Origin: Grimontia sedimenti
GTDB lineage: Bacteria > Pseudomonadota > Gammaproteobacteria > Enterobacterales > Vibrionaceae
Length of the DNA stretch: 64,000 bases
Direction of reading: 5' to 3'
Assembly (NCBI RefSeq): GCF_011045095.1
Contig: NZ_JAALDL010000010.1
Location: forward strand, 124,001-188,000
Both the position numbers and the translations under genes were made by a program. Of the stretch, positions 1-9,800 are shown piece by piece (position 1 is the first letter of the stretch; each line of letters opens with the position of its first letter). Under the pieces are notes generated by a model. That model made no database searches. It had not been told where the DNA came from and saw only the letters and a program-made list of their open reading frames with translations.

Positions 1-1543
1 GGTTTTTCAGAATATGATGCTCAGTGCGGCCATCCACCGCTGACAGGGCATCGTCCAGTACCAGAATTTCCGCATCCAGCAACAAAGCACGGGCAATAGA
101 AATCCGCTGTTTCTGACCACCGGAAAGCGTAATACCCTTTTCTCCCACCAGCGTTTCGTAGCCTTCCGGAAATTGCATGATGTCTTCATCAATACAAGCC
201 AGCTTCGCCGCTTCACGGATTTCTTCACGTGTTGCGTCCGGCTTACCGAGCGCAATGTTGTCGGCAATGCTGCGGGAGAACAAAAACGGCGCTTGCGTAA
301 CAACCGCCAGCTTGCCGCGCCACTCGCCCAGCTTGAAATCACGAAGGTCTGTGCCGCCATAGCTGACGCGACCCTGAACAGGGTCTTCCAAGCGCAGCAT
401 CAAAGACAAAATGGTGGTTTTACCGCTGCCCACTGGCCCCGCCACACCCAGCATTTTTCCGGGTGCTAATTCAACGTTCACATCGCGGAGCGCTGGAATG
501 CCATGACCGCGCCAAGTGAACTGATCAATCGCAATAGTCAGGGTTTCGCGTTCTGCTGGTAAGGCTTTGTCGCCATCCACCAAGTCCGGCTTTTCCTCCA
601 GCAACTCTTTAATACGCTTCCACGCAGCTGAACCACGTTCGATGATATTAAACAGCCAAGCCACCGCCAGCATCGGCCAGATCATCAAGCCTTGATAAAG
701 GGTAAATGCGGTCAACTCGCCCAAGGTTAAGGTCCCATTTGCCACCATGTAACCACCACCTGCAATCGAGCAGAAAAACGAGGTGCCAATGGTCAGGAAG
801 ATTACCGGGTCAAACATGGCATCGACTTTTGCAACGGACATGTTCTTTTCGCCAGTGTCATCCGCCACCGCATTAAAGCGGTCAACCTGCTGGGACTCCA
901 ACCCAAACGCACGGATCATCCGAATGCCATTAAGCGACGATTGGGTTTCTTCCGACAGCGATGAAAATGCTGCCTGAGAGGCGCTGAATCTATGATGGAG
1001 CTGTTTACCGAAGCGGTTCACCATAATCGCCATCACTGGCATAGGTGCCAGCGCCAGCAGGGTTAGTTCCCAGCTGATGGTGGTGGTCATGACTATCAAC
1101 ACCGCAATCCCCATGATCAATGAGTCTGCCAGCGTCAATACGCCCTCACCCGCCGTCATCACGACCGCTTTGACATCGTTAGTAGATCGGGCCATCAAAT
1201 CGCCCGTGCGGTAGCGCTCAAAGAAGCGAGGGGCATGGCGGGTAAAGTGCTGGTAGAGCTTGTCACGAAGTACGGTGCCGAGTTGCGCCGCAGCGCCAAA
1301 CAGCCACACGCGCCAGATAACGCGCATGAAATACACCACGACCCAGAGCGCAACGATCGCCCCAAGCGCGATAAACATTTGGTTTTTGCTGATATCGCCC
1401 GCCATGACACCATCCACCAGCCAACCAATGGCTTTCGGCGGGATCAGTTCAAAACCGGCGACGAAAAATAAGAGCACAATGGCGCCGACATAGCGTTTCC
1501 ACGCCATTCGGAAAAACCACCCGAGTTCCAAAAATATGCGCAT
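1..1543 (-). CDS. mdlA: MdlA-type multidrug ABC transporter, permease-ATPase (3' end missing)
   Basis: This is a half-size ABC exporter with an N-terminal six-helix membrane domain and a C-terminal ATPase. The ATG is at 1543 and the protein opens MRIFLELGWFFRMAWKRY, which resembles E. coli MdlA (SmdA). The Walker A motif GPVGSGKT lies near residues 369-376, the signature LSGGQKQR near 473-480, and the Walker B/D-loop LDDALSAVDG near residue 500. About 514 codons are present and the stop lies outside the window; the family is usually about 590 residues. It sits directly downstream of a DecR-like regulator in the same orientation, the same order as decR-mdlA in E. coli. MdlA normally pairs with MdlB, which would lie outside the window. 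The exported substrate is unknown. The family is certain; the MdlA assignment is likely. Confidence 0.88.
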   Translation of the reverse strand, partial: MRIFLELGWFFRMAWKRYVGAIVLLFFVAGFELIPPKAIGWLVDGVMAGDISKNQMFIALGAIVALWVVVYFMRVIWRVWLFGAAAQLGTVLRDKLYQHFTRHAPRFFERYRTGDLMARSTNDVKAVVMTAGEGVLTLADSLIMGIAVLIVMTTTISWELTLLALAPMPVMAIMVNRFGKQLHHRFSASQAAFSSLSEETQSSLNGIRMIRAFGLESQQVDRFNAVADDTGEKNMSVAKVDAMFDPVIFLTIGTSFFCSIAGGGYMVANGTLTLGELTAFTLYQGLMIWPMLAVAWLFNIIERGSAAWKRIKELLEEKPDLVDGDKALPAERETLTIAIDQFTWRGHGIPALRDVNVELAPGKMLGVAGPVGSGKTTILSLMLRLEDPVQGRVSYGGTDLRDFKLGEWRGKLAVVTQAPFLFSRSIADNIALGKPDATREEIREAAKLACIDEDIMQFPEGYETLVGEKGITLSGGQKQRISIARALLLDAEILVLDDALSAVDGRTEHHILKN

Positions 1544-1630
1544 TCATCCTCCCCTGCGCGAGCCAACTTACTTTTCAGGTCTCTGACTTGCCTGACTTTT
1601 ATTGCTCAAGCTTTTGTTTGCTGAGTCTTT

Positions 1631-2095
1631 TTAGAGCGGTAACGCGGTGGTGTATTTCAATGGCTCCATCGCGAACGTCGACGTGACGTTGGTCAGGCCA
1701 TCAATACTGTTCACCAGCTTTTTATAGAAGCGGTCAAACGCCGCCATGTCTGCGACCTGCACCTTTAACATGTAGTCGTATTCTCCCGCCATGCGATAGC
1801 ATTCCATCACTTCAGCAAAGGGGGTAACGACATCCACAAACTTGCGGTACCAGGTTTCAGAGTGGTTTGAGGTTTTAATTTGGACAAAAGCCGTGAACGA
1901 GAGCCCCAACGCTTCTGGGTCTAAAAGGGCGACACGCTTTTGCAAGATGCCACTTTCTTCAAGACGTTTGAGACGTTTCCAACAAGGCGTGGTAGTGAGG
2001 TTTACCCGTTCGGCCAGATCTGACAGCGACAATGACGCGTCGCGTTGTAACCAATCTAACAATTGGCGATCTACATTATCCAGTGAAATTGTCAT
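1631..2095 (-). CDS. decR: Lrp/AsnC-family transcriptional regulator, DecR (YbaO/CcdR)-like
   Basis: A 154-residue Lrp-family regulator with an N-terminal winged helix-turn-helix (recognition region [16 protein letters not shown]) and a C-terminal RAM ligand-binding domain ([16 protein letters not shown]). I place the start at the ATG at 2095, giving [17 protein letters not shown]. An upstream in-frame extension to 2209 would add 38 residues that do not resemble the family, and 154 matches the E. coli DecR length. DecR and its Pantoea relative CcdR sense cysteine and activate cysteine degradation genes. Here the gene is divergent from a PLP enzyme likely to degrade cysteine and precedes mdlA, as in E. 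coli. Cysteine-responsive control of the divergent gene is inferred from this arrangement. Confidence 0.87.
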   Translation of the reverse strand: MTISLDNVDRQLLDWLQRDASLSLSDLAERVNLTTTPCWKRLKRLEESGILQKRVALLDPEALGLSFTAFVQIKTSNHSETWYRKFVDVVTPFAEVMECYRMAGEYDYMLKVQVADMAAFDRFYKKLVNSIDGLTNVTSTFAMEPLKYTTALPL

Positions 2096-2289
2096 GACTG
2101 CTTTACCATTTCCGCGATAAGAGGCAAAAAATCCCCCCTCAAGACAGTGGAGAGAAATATTTTCTTTTTCGACGCCAATAATAGAATGAATTTCCATAAC
2201 GAGCGACATTTAGACGAAAAATGGCAAAACTTTACTTCGCATCTAGGATTATATTGTTGGTATAACCTTGATTATTATGAAGTAAGCCA
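2096..2289. promoter_or_regulatory. divergent promoter region between the Lrp regulator and the PLP enzyme
   Basis: This AT-rich spacer of 194 bases lies between two divergent genes. Lrp-family regulators usually bind degenerate AT-rich sites between themselves and a divergent target, so it is the natural place for operators of the DecR-like protein. I do not see one unambiguous palindrome or promoter hexamer pair, so no individual site is assigned. Confidence 0.4.
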
Positions 2290-3360
2290 ATGATGACTGA
2301 AGTAAACGTCCCTGCTAATTCCTCACACTGGGTTTGCGACGCAATTCGTAAAATCGAAGCGGATTTCCAACGCTCAGCGGATACCCACCTGATCAAGCTG
2401 GATCTGCCGTACTTCCCGGAGATCGACATCTATCTGAAAGATGAGAGCACCCATCCGACAGGCAGCCTGAAACATCGCCTTGCGCGTTCCCTTTTTCTTT
2501 ACGCTTTGTGTAACGGCTGGATCAAAGAAGACACCACGATCATTGAATCGTCTTCTGGCAGCACCGCCATCTCTGAGGCTTACTTCGCCCGTTTACTTGG
2601 CCTTCGCTTTATTGCTGTTGTTCCAAGAACAACAGCGAAAAAGAAAATCGAACAAATACAGTTCTATGGCGGCGAAGCCCACTTTGTGGATCGCTCTGAC
2701 GAAATTTACGCAGAATCACGCCGCCTTGCGCAGGAACTGAATGGCCATTACATGGACCAATTCACCTACGCTGAGCGTGCCACCGACTGGCGCAGTAACA
2801 ACAACATCGCCAACAGCATTTTCAGTCAGATGAAGTACGAGCGTTACCCTGTGCCAAACTGGATTGTGATGAGCCCGGGCACCGGCGGTACTTCCGCCAC
2901 CATCGGCCGTTTCATCCGCTACCGTTGCCAGCACACACAATTGATGGCGGTTGACCCTGAAAACTCGGTTTTCCATGATTTCTATAAAACCGGTGACCAG
3001 TCGCTGACTTTGGATCGCGGCGGAAAAATCGAGGGCATCGGCCGCCCTCGCGTTGAGCCAAGCTTTATCCCTGGCGTGATTGACCGTATGGAAACCATCA
3101 AAGATGTAGACAGTGTCGGCACGGTGCACTGGCTGGAGAACATTCTTGGCCGCAAAGCGGGTGCTTCTACGGGAACGAACCTGTATGGCGCATTGATGCT
3201 GGCGGAAGAAATGCAATCACGCGGGGAAAAAGGGTCTATCGTCACCTTGCTTTGTGACAGCGGCGAACGCTATCTGGATACCTATTTCAATGAAGAGTGG
3301 GTGAACGCAAACATTGGTGATATTGCACCAACGTTGGAATACCTGAAGAAGTTTGGGTAA
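2290..3360 (+). CDS. PLP-dependent cysteine synthase-family protein, probable cysteine desulfhydrase (CcdA-like)
   Basis: A 356-residue fold-type II PLP enzyme. The Schiff-base lysine is K61 in PTGSLKHR, a substrate loop SSGSTA is at about residues 88-93, and the glycine-rich phosphate loop GTGGTSAT is near residue 197. These are the marks of the cysteine synthase/cystathionine beta-synthase family. The gene diverges from a DecR/CcdR-type regulator. In Pantoea ananatis the equivalent CcdR-CcdA pair gives cysteine-inducible cysteine resistance, CcdA being a cysteine desulfhydrase. By analogy it probably converts L-cysteine to pyruvate, ammonia and sulfide. Cysteine synthase or another beta-elimination activity cannot be excluded from sequence alone. 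Two ATGs sit in tandem at 2290 and 2293. Confidence 0.82.
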   Translation: MMTEVNVPANSSHWVCDAIRKIEADFQRSADTHLIKLDLPYFPEIDIYLKDESTHPTGSLKHRLARSLFLYALCNGWIKEDTTIIESSSGSTAISEAYFARLLGLRFIAVVPRTTAKKKIEQIQFYGGEAHFVDRSDEIYAESRRLAQELNGHYMDQFTYAERATDWRSNNNIANSIFSQMKYERYPVPNWIVMSPGTGGTSATIGRFIRYRCQHTQLMAVDPENSVFHDFYKTGDQSLTLDRGGKIEGIGRPRVEPSFIPGVIDRMETIKDVDSVGTVHWLENILGRKAGASTGTNLYGALMLAEEMQSRGEKGSIVTLLCDSGERYLDTYFNEEWVNANIGDIAPTLEYLKKFG

Positions 3361-3378
3361 TTGAAACAAGCATTGATG

Positions 3379-3407
3379 AGAGCGCACTTCGGTGCGCTTT
3401 CATTTTT
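3379..3407 (+). terminator. rho-independent terminator after the PLP enzyme
   Basis: A stem AGCGCAC/GTGCGCT (3381-3387 with 3392-3398) closes on a TTCG tetraloop and is followed by a T-rich run. It begins about 20 bases after the stop codon at 3360. Confidence 0.8.
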
Positions 3408-3520
3408 CAACTGGGCGGGATCTCTCTCGAAAGCCATTCATCAAAGGTGTAAATGCACTGACCCTCATCGATTCCACATGCCATTCTGGCACGCTGATTC
3501 CTCCACCAGTACTTTTTGTT

Positions 3521-3964
3521 ATGACCATCTCCAAAGCAACACCCGAAGACGTTAATGCCGTCGCCTATCTTTTTAACCTCTACCGTATGTTCTATGGCAA
3601 AGATAGTGACATCGACCTCGCGTGCAGCTTCATTCATTCCCGCCTTGAAAACCGGGATTCAACCATTTTTATTGCCAGAGATGAAGCCGGACATGCTGTC
3701 GGATTCACTCAGCTATACCCTACTTTCTCATCGGTCTCCGCGACTAAAAGCTGGATTCTTAACGACCTGTTTGTACTGGACTCCCAACGCGGTAAAGGCA
3801 TAGGAAAAGCCCTGTTAGGCGCTGCTAAAGCACTGGCGATTGAAACAGGGGCGAATGGGTTGGCGCTTGAAACTGCACCGGATAACACTGGTGCACAAAG
3901 GCTTTATGAGTCGCTGGGTTACGTTAAGGATGAGACCTACTTTCACTACTTCCTCAGTGTATGA
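3521..3964 (+). CDS. GNAT-family N-acetyltransferase
   Basis: A 147-residue GNAT acetyltransferase. The acetyl-CoA binding motif A reads VLDSQRGKGIGKALL, followed by the beta-5/alpha-4 part NTGAQRLYESLGY, the standard C-terminal signature. I start at the ATG at 3521 (MTISKATPEDVNAV) because the 43 residues possible upstream do not look coding and overlap the preceding terminator. The acceptor substrate is unknown and the neighbours give no hint. It stands alone between a terminator and queC. Confidence 0.82.
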   Translation: MTISKATPEDVNAVAYLFNLYRMFYGKDSDIDLACSFIHSRLENRDSTIFIARDEAGHAVGFTQLYPTFSSVSATKSWILNDLFVLDSQRGKGIGKALLGAAKALAIETGANGLALETAPDNTGAQRLYESLGYVKDETYFHYFLSV

Positions 3965-4059
3965 ACACACAGGCAATTATCACGCGGCCATAGAGCTCGA
4001 CAAACAGTTAGGCTAAACTCCTGCCCCTATAAACCATCTTTCCGGTAAAGGATGTAGCC

Positions 4060-4746
4060 ATGAAAAAAGCTGTTGTCGTCTTTAGTGGCGGACAGGATTC
4101 AACCACCTGCCTGATCCAAGCGTTGTCTGAGTTTGACGAAGTGCATTGTATTACCTTCGACTACAACCAACGCCACAAGCAGGAAATCGACGTCGCGCGT
4201 GATGTTGCGAGCGCGCTAGGTGCGACTTCGCACAAAGTGATGGACGTTGGCCTGCTGAATGAACTGGCAATCAGTTCGCTGACCCGTGACAACATTCCGG
4301 TTTCCCATGAGCTTCAGGAAAATGGCCTGCCAAACTCTTTTGTACCGGGTCGTAACATTCTGTTCCTGACACTGGCTGGCATTTACGCTTACCAGTTGGG
4401 CGCACAAACCGTGATCACTGGTGTGTGTGAAACAGACTTCTCTGGCTACCCGGATTGTCGCAATGACTTTGTGCAGGCAATGAATAAATCATTGGTTTTG
4501 GGGATGGATCGCGAGCTTGAAATCCGCACGCCACTGATGTGGCTGAACAAAGCAGAAACCTGGGCGCTGGCGGATAAATACGGCAAGCTGGAGTTTGTAC
4601 GCGACCACACCCTGACCTGCTACAACGGTGTGATTGGTAAAGGCTGTGGCGATTGCCCTGCCTGTGACCTTCGTCAGAAAGGGCTGGATAGCTACCTCGA
4701 AGACAAAGAAAGCGTGATGGTGTCGCTGGATAGCAAAAGCGCCTAA
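4060..4746 (+). CDS. queC: 7-cyano-7-deazaguanine synthase QueC
   Basis: QueC converts 7-carboxy-7-deazaguanine to preQ0 using ATP and ammonia, a step in queuosine tRNA modification. The 228-residue protein (E. coli about 231) has the N-type PP-loop SGGQDS at residues 9-14 and four C-terminal zinc-ligand cysteines, C187, C196, C199 and C202, in LTCYNG and CGDCPAC. The motifs FVPGRNILF and [13 protein letters not shown] are also typical. It appears monocistronic, with a terminator behind it. I saw no convincing preQ1 riboswitch in the short leader. Confidence 0.96.
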   Translation: MKKAVVVFSGGQDSTTCLIQALSEFDEVHCITFDYNQRHKQEIDVARDVASALGATSHKVMDVGLLNELAISSLTRDNIPVSHELQENGLPNSFVPGRNILFLTLAGIYAYQLGAQTVITGVCETDFSGYPDCRNDFVQAMNKSLVLGMDRELEIRTPLMWLNKAETWALADKYGKLEFVRDHTLTCYNGVIGKGCGDCPACDLRQKGLDSYLEDKESVMVSLDSKSA

Positions 4747-4770
4747 TCGCAAGTACTTCTGATTGCTAAG

Positions 4771-4799
4771 TGCCTCTCCGTTTGTGGGAGGCATTTTTG
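4771..4799 (+). terminator. rho-independent terminator after queC
   Basis: A hairpin TGCCTC...GAGGCA, with extra CC/GG pairs inside, is followed by TTTTTG. It lies 25 bases after the queC stop. Confidence 0.75.
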
Positions 4800-4893
4800 T
4801 ATCTCTTATTTACTCTTTAAAAGCCACCACATGAAAGAATAACGCCTGATCTCCGGTTTCTATCTGTACCTATCTTGTTCAATTGGAGGCGAT

Positions 4894-5400
4894 ATGTATC
4901 TTGCTGTCAGTGGTACTTGTTACTGGTGCATGGAAGCCATCTTCAACGCGTTAAAAGGCGTGTCGAATGTCGAACAGGGATTTTTAGTCACGGAAGATCG
5001 TAAGCATGTTGAGGCGGTATTATTCCGTATCGATGAGGAAGAGATCTCGCTGGAGGATGTGATTCGTGTGCATTTGGACTCGCACGCTTGCACGTCAAAC
5101 CATTCATTTCGGGAAAGCTACCCGAGTGCAGTCTATCCGACCAATAAAGCGCACATGGACAAATGCTCGAAAGCACTGGAAAGCGCCGCTTCAGATTATG
5201 TGAAACCTGTGGTCACCCAAGTTGCGCCTATGGTAGCGTTTTACCCTACACCAGCGCGCCAACAGAACTACTTCTGGCGCAATCCAGCGAAGCCCTTTTG
5301 TCGTCGTGTGATTGCACCGAAAATGGATGTATTGAAAGAGCTCTATCCGCAGTTATTAAGCCATAATGCATTCACCTACCTTTCCGGCGAGACCGCTTAA
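4894..5400 (+). CDS. divergent MsrA-family protein (peptide-methionine sulfoxide reductase-like)
   Basis: A 168-residue protein resembling methionine-S-sulfoxide reductase A. GTCYWCMEAIF near the N terminus matches the family GCFWCxE active-site box, so C9 would be the catalytic cysteine, with C12 also present. HVEAVLFRID and ESYPSAVYPTN correspond to the HAEAV glutamate and YRSA tyrosine regions. The usual GYxGG substrate loop is missing and the segment between the first two motifs is shortened. It therefore belongs to a divergent branch whose activity is uncertain. The start at 4894 is preceded by GGAGG. A bidirectional terminator separates it from the convergent methyltransferase. Confidence 0.7.
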   Translation: MYLAVSGTCYWCMEAIFNALKGVSNVEQGFLVTEDRKHVEAVLFRIDEEEISLEDVIRVHLDSHACTSNHSFRESYPSAVYPTNKAHMDKCSKALESAASDYVKPVVTQVAPMVAFYPTPARQQNYFWRNPAKPFCRRVIAPKMDVLKELYPQLLSHNAFTYLSGETA

Positions 5401-5427
5401 AAAAAAGCGCCCTTGCGGCGCTTTTCT
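5401..5427. terminator. bidirectional terminator between convergent genes
   Basis: The stem GCGCC/GGCGC (5407-5411 with 5417-5421) is flanked by A and T runs, so it can end transcription from the MsrA-like gene on the plus strand and the methyltransferase on the minus strand. Confidence 0.78.
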
Positions 5428-5435
5428 CTTCGACA

Positions 5436-6170
5436 TTACCGCTCTTTAATGGCGATAAACATGCCGACTTTCTGCTCTTTTAAGTGCAACCCGAATTTCA
5501 CTAATTTCCCTAAGTTGCCGAAATGGTAACAAGGAACATACACCGTTGTGCTGAATCCGGCTTTCTCTATCATTTGCTGCCATTTCGCTTGGCTGTGAAA
5601 GCTCACCCCGACTCCTGCGGTATTAGCGCCCATTCGACGCGACAAAGGGGTTAACAGTTTCGACGCCGTGCAGCGGTAGATAAGTTGTCCTGGCAGGTCG
5701 TGTAACCACTCCCCTTCATACAGGTTTTCAAACACGATTAACAAACCGCCGGAATTCAGGTTCTGGTAAGCGGTATCTAGCGCGTTTTGCTGAGCGTTCA
5801 AGGTTTGGCTGAAACTGTCAGCGACAAAGTGATGCAGTACCCAGTTAAACTGGACCATATCGTGCCTAGTCTGCAGCAATGACTCTTGAAAGGTGGAAGC
5901 TTGAAGGTGTTTGTTGGGATGGGCGCGATTTTTATCCAGCAAAGCCTGTTCGGGCTCTACCACAGTGACATAAGCATTTGGGTAGTGTTCGAGCACTTTA
6001 TCCGCGTACATGCCATTCCCACCGCCAACATCCAGCAAATGAAAAGGTTGGCTGGTATCGAACTGCTTATCAATGTGGGTGGTCAGTACCAGAAACAGGG
6101 CTTTGTCGATGTATTCCACATCAAACGCTTCGGTTTGTTCGGTAGATAACCTTCTTACATCCGCTTTCAT
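5436..6170 (-). CDS. class I SAM-dependent methyltransferase
   Basis: A 244-residue protein whose Rossmann motif I, LLDVGGGNGMYADKVL, followed by the acidic end of strand 2 in VTVVEPEQ, identifies a class I S-adenosylmethionine methyltransferase. Motif FNWVLHHFV is in the position of motif II. The substrate cannot be assigned. The ATG at 6170 is preceded by AAAGGGG at good spacing. It is a single gene, convergent with the MsrA-like gene. Confidence 0.82.
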   Translation of the reverse strand: MKADVRRLSTEQTEAFDVEYIDKALFLVLTTHIDKQFDTSQPFHLLDVGGGNGMYADKVLEHYPNAYVTVVEPEQALLDKNRAHPNKHLQASTFQESLLQTRHDMVQFNWVLHHFVADSFSQTLNAQQNALDTAYQNLNSGGLLIVFENLYEGEWLHDLPGQLIYRCTASKLLTPLSRRMGANTAGVGVSFHSQAKWQQMIEKAGFSTTVYVPCYHFGNLGKLVKFGLHLKEQKVGMFIAIKER

Positions 6171-6330
6171 CCATCGTGCCCCTTTGGTGTTCTTATGAAC
6201 TCAAGAGTGACTAAGCAAGATAAAGACCAGCTATTTTATCGAAATTAATCAATAAGTTAAAATCAACCCGATATTCATCCTCAATTTGAGAGCGTCACTG
6301 ACATGCAAAAAGACAATAGTGGCAGAGACA

Positions 6331-6356
6331 AAAAAAGCGCCAAGTGGCGCTTTTCA
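6331..6356 (-). terminator. rho-independent terminator after the DUF1244 gene
   Basis: The hairpin AAAAGCGCC/GGCGCTTTT with an ACTT loop (minus strand), followed by T residues, lies just downstream of the stop at 6371. Confidence 0.8.
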
Positions 6357-6370
6357 TCTCGATGTGAGGC

Positions 6371-6688
6371 TTATTTGCCTTCTTTGGCTTTCTGACGCGC
6401 GTTGAATGCTGCCATTTGCTCATCTGTCGCTGGCAGTTGGTGGTTTGCTTTCCACTCACTGTAAGGCATGCCGTAAACGCGCTCGCGAGCTTCATCGTCA
6501 CTCACTTCAATGCCTGCATTATCGGCTTCGGCTTTGTACCATTTACCCAAGCAGTTACGGCAGAAGTCCGCCAGAATCATCAAATCGATGTTCTGCACTT
6601 CTTTGTGATTATCCAGATGAGACAGGAAACGACGAAACGTTGCTGCATCCAGCTGATCTTGTTGTTCTTGGGTCAGTTTATCCGACAT
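6371..6688 (-). CDS. DUF1244 family protein
   Basis: A 105-residue cytoplasmic protein of the DUF1244 family. The diagnostic core VQNIDLMILADFCRNCL, followed by KWYKAEA, lies near residues 32-55 and is nearly invariant in this family. Function is unknown. The start ATG at 6688 has a clean AAGGAAG ribosome binding site. It is flanked downstream by a terminator and upstream by the end of the RND operon. Confidence 0.88.
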   Translation of the reverse strand: MSDKLTQEQQDQLDAATFRRFLSHLDNHKEVQNIDLMILADFCRNCLGKWYKAEADNAGIEVSDDEARERVYGMPYSEWKANHQLPATDEQMAAFNARQKAKEGK

Positions 6689-6759
6689 GACTGGCTTCCT
6701 TTATCTTCGTTATTTATTCGGTGGCTATGGTTGTAAAACATACCAACGGACGCTGGAAA

Positions 6760-6796
6760 ACAAAAGAGCAGACCTAGGATTCTAGGATCTGCTCTT
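6760..6796 (-). terminator. terminator of the RND operon, built from two inverted CCTAGG repeat units
   Basis: On the minus strand, AAGAGCAGA and TCTGCTCTT (9 bp) enclose a CTAG-rich loop and are followed by TTGTTTT, twelve bases past the permease stop. The arms are two inverted copies of a 16-17 base unit also found at 14.2 kb and 52.4 kb. Confidence 0.75.
6764..6796. repeat. inverted pair of CCTAGG repeat units
   Basis: The left unit is AAGAGCAGACCTAGGAT (6764-6780) and the right unit is TCTAGGATCTGCTCTT (6781-6796), its near reverse complement. The left unit matches 52446-52462 at 16 of 17 bases. Confidence 0.65.
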
Positions 6797-6807
6797 CCTT
6801 GTTTTCA

Positions 6808-9800
6808 TCAATGCGGCTCAAAGTCACCATGACCTGGGCGATGCGGCTTGAATTTCTCAAGCTCGGCATTGAGCTGCGCCTCTACATAACCCGGAGAGTG
6901 CGTCTTCACAGACAACAGTCGGTACATCGCTGGGATAACGAACAGAGTTACCGTCGTCGCGAAGGTCATGCCGGCAAAAATCACCGTACCAACCGCCACA
7001 CGGCTTTCGTAGCCAGCGCCCGTTGAGATAATCAGCGGAATAGCACCAATAATGGTGGTAAAGGCAGTCATCATGATTGGGCGCAGACGACGCACCGCAG
7101 CATCAATGATCGCCTTTTCGAACGGTTCGCCACGGTCACGGAGCTGGTTGGCGAATTCGACGATAAGAATGCCGTTTTTGGTCACCATACCAATCAACAT
7201 GATCATGCCAATCTGCGAATAGATGTTGAGCCCCTGACTGGTTAGCCACAGGCCAACAAAACCACCGAAGATCCCCATCGGCACTGTCAGCATTACCACC
7301 AGCGGGTTCACAAAGCTTTCAAACTGGGCAGCCAGAACCAAGTAAGCCACCAGCAAAGCCAAGCCAAATACGATCAGAATGCTGCTTTGGTTATCTTTGA
7401 ACTCTGCCGATTCACCCGCATAGCTGATGGTGATATCTGCAGGCAGCAACTCAATCGCTTTAGCATCAAGGAAGTCGAGCGCATTACCCAAGGTGTAGCC
7501 TTCACCAAGGTTGGCTTTCAGAGTGATCGACTTTTGCTTGTTGAAATGGCGCAAGGTTTGCGCTGACGCGACCTCTTCCACTTCCGCAAGGGTGTCGAGA
7601 CTCACCAGATCGCCATTGCGGGTACGCATGTAGATTTGGCTGATGTCGTCTTTGCTGTTGAAACGGGCTTCGTCACCACGCAGGTAAACATCAAACTCTT
7701 CACCACGATCGACAAAAGTGGTTTCACTCTTGCCACCCAGCATGATTTCCATGGTGTTGGACACTTCATCCGCACTGATACCCAGCTCAGCTGCGCGTTT
7801 GCGGTCGATGCTCACCACCAGCTCTGGAGTGGTTTCCGCGTAATCCAGATCCGCACCTTGAAGGATAGGACTGGCTTTGGCTTCATCCAGTAGCACTTGC
7901 GCCCATTTATTCAGTTCCTGATAGTCAGGACCACCCAGAATGAACTGAACAGGCTCACTTGAACCACCACGGAAACCCGGCATAAAGGCACGGACGAAGA
8001 TATCTGGAATACCGCCCAGTGCTTTACGCACTTCGCCCAACACCTGCGCTGCAGTTTGATCGCGGTTGTTCCAGTCTTCGAGCTGCATAATCACGAAGCC
8101 TGTCTGGTCGCCGGCCATGCCTCCGAACGCTGGCGCTTGCATGCTGATAGAGGTAAGAACACCTTGATCAACCAAAGGCATCAAGCGACGTTCCACTTCT
8201 TCCATGTTGCCAACCATACGGTTGTACGCCGTGCCTTCTGCGCCTTTTACAAAGGCCATCAACACGCCACGGTCTTCCTGTGGCACTAATTGCGCGGGCA
8301 GGTTTTTCATCAGGTAAGCACTGCCGCCGATACAGGCGAGAATGATGAGTGGTGCTGCAAAACGTGCTTTCACCGCCACAGTGACCGCAGCGCGATAGCC
8401 GTTCTCGAACTTCTCAAAGAAGTTATCGACCATGCGGTTGAACGCACCACGTTTCACGTTGGCCTTGAGAATTTTGCTGCCGAGCACTGGGGTTAACGTG
8501 AGTGCAACGATAGAAGAGAAAATCACTGACATCGCCAGCAGCACGGAGAACTCAGTAAACAGCTTGCCGACCATGCCTTCCATAAAGGAAATTGGCAGGA
8601 ATACCATCACCAGAACAGCTGTGGTTGCCACCACGGCAAAGCCCACCTCACGCGTACCTTTAAACGCGGCTACCAGTGGAGTTTCGCCTTTCTCAATGTG
8701 GTGGAACATATTCTCGACCACCACGATAGCGTCATCCACCACCAGACCGATCGCCAAAATCAGCGCCATCAGGGTCAACAGGTTGATGGAGAAGCCAAAG
8801 AAATAAGCAGCGATAAAGGCTGAAATCAGGGAAACCGGCACCGTTACCGCAGGGATCAATGTCGCTCTCACCTGACCGATAAAGATATACAGCACCAGAA
8901 TCACCAGCGCGCCAGTAACAAACAGGGTGCTGTAAACCTCATCAATTGAGCGCTCGATAAATACGGTGGAGTCATAATCGACCCACAGTTTCGCGCCTTC
9001 CGGCAGGAATGGCTGGAACTCATCCACCAGTTCACGAACAGCAATCGCCACGTTCAACGGGTTGGCATCAGACTGCGGCACAATGCCAAGGCTGAGGTTG
9101 TTCACACCGTTGTTTTTATAAGTCGCGTTTTCGTTCTGGGAACCGATGTATACATCAGCCACATCTTTGAGGTAAATCGGGCTGCCGTCGCTCGCTGTGC
9201 GAACCACCAAATAATCGAAATCTTCCGGTGTCTGGTACATCCGCTCGGTACGCACCGTCATCTTGGTGACATCGTTACGGATTTCGCCGCCCGGGCTTTC
9301 AAGGTTCTCGCGGCGAAGCGCGGAAGTAATGTCAGACGTCGTTACACCGCGTCCTGCCATCAGTACCGGATCGAGCCGCACATACATCACTTTGTACAGC
9401 GCGCCGTAAAGTTCCACCGAGCTCACGCCCGTCAGCAGGCTGAATTTGTCTTCCAGCACACGCTGCGCGTATTCGGTGAGCTGAGTGCGGTCCATTTCCG
9501 GCGAGGCAAGGTTGATATAGATGGAGGCTTCACCGGAGCCATTGGACTTGGACACAATTGGCTCGTCGGCTTCATCCGGCAGTCGTCGCTGCGCACGGGC
9601 GACTGCATCACGTACATCACTGACCCCTTCGGTCAGGTTCCAGTCGATGTTGAACTCGACGGTAATACGCGACATACCATTGCGGCTGACAGAGGTAATT
9701 TCCTCAATACCGCTGATACCGGAAAGCTCATCTTCCAACACCTGGGTGATCTGGCTTTCCATGATGCTGGCGGACGCACCTGCATAGCGGGTCATCACAG

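Noticed and set aside
7-360. A 117-residue minus-strand reading frame at the left edge
   Set aside because: It is out of frame with the MdlA ATPase, whose motifs run through the same bases to the window edge.
2210-2289. Upstream start (2209) for the Lrp-family gene
   Set aside because: The 38 extra residues have no family similarity and would extend the protein well beyond the usual length.
3392-3520. N-terminal extension of the GNAT protein
   Set aside because: It begins inside the terminator of the previous gene and bears no resemblance to the family; ATG 3521 gives the expected domain start.
3965-4059. preQ1 riboswitch before queC
   Set aside because: No matching aptamer sequence could be found in the 95-base leader.
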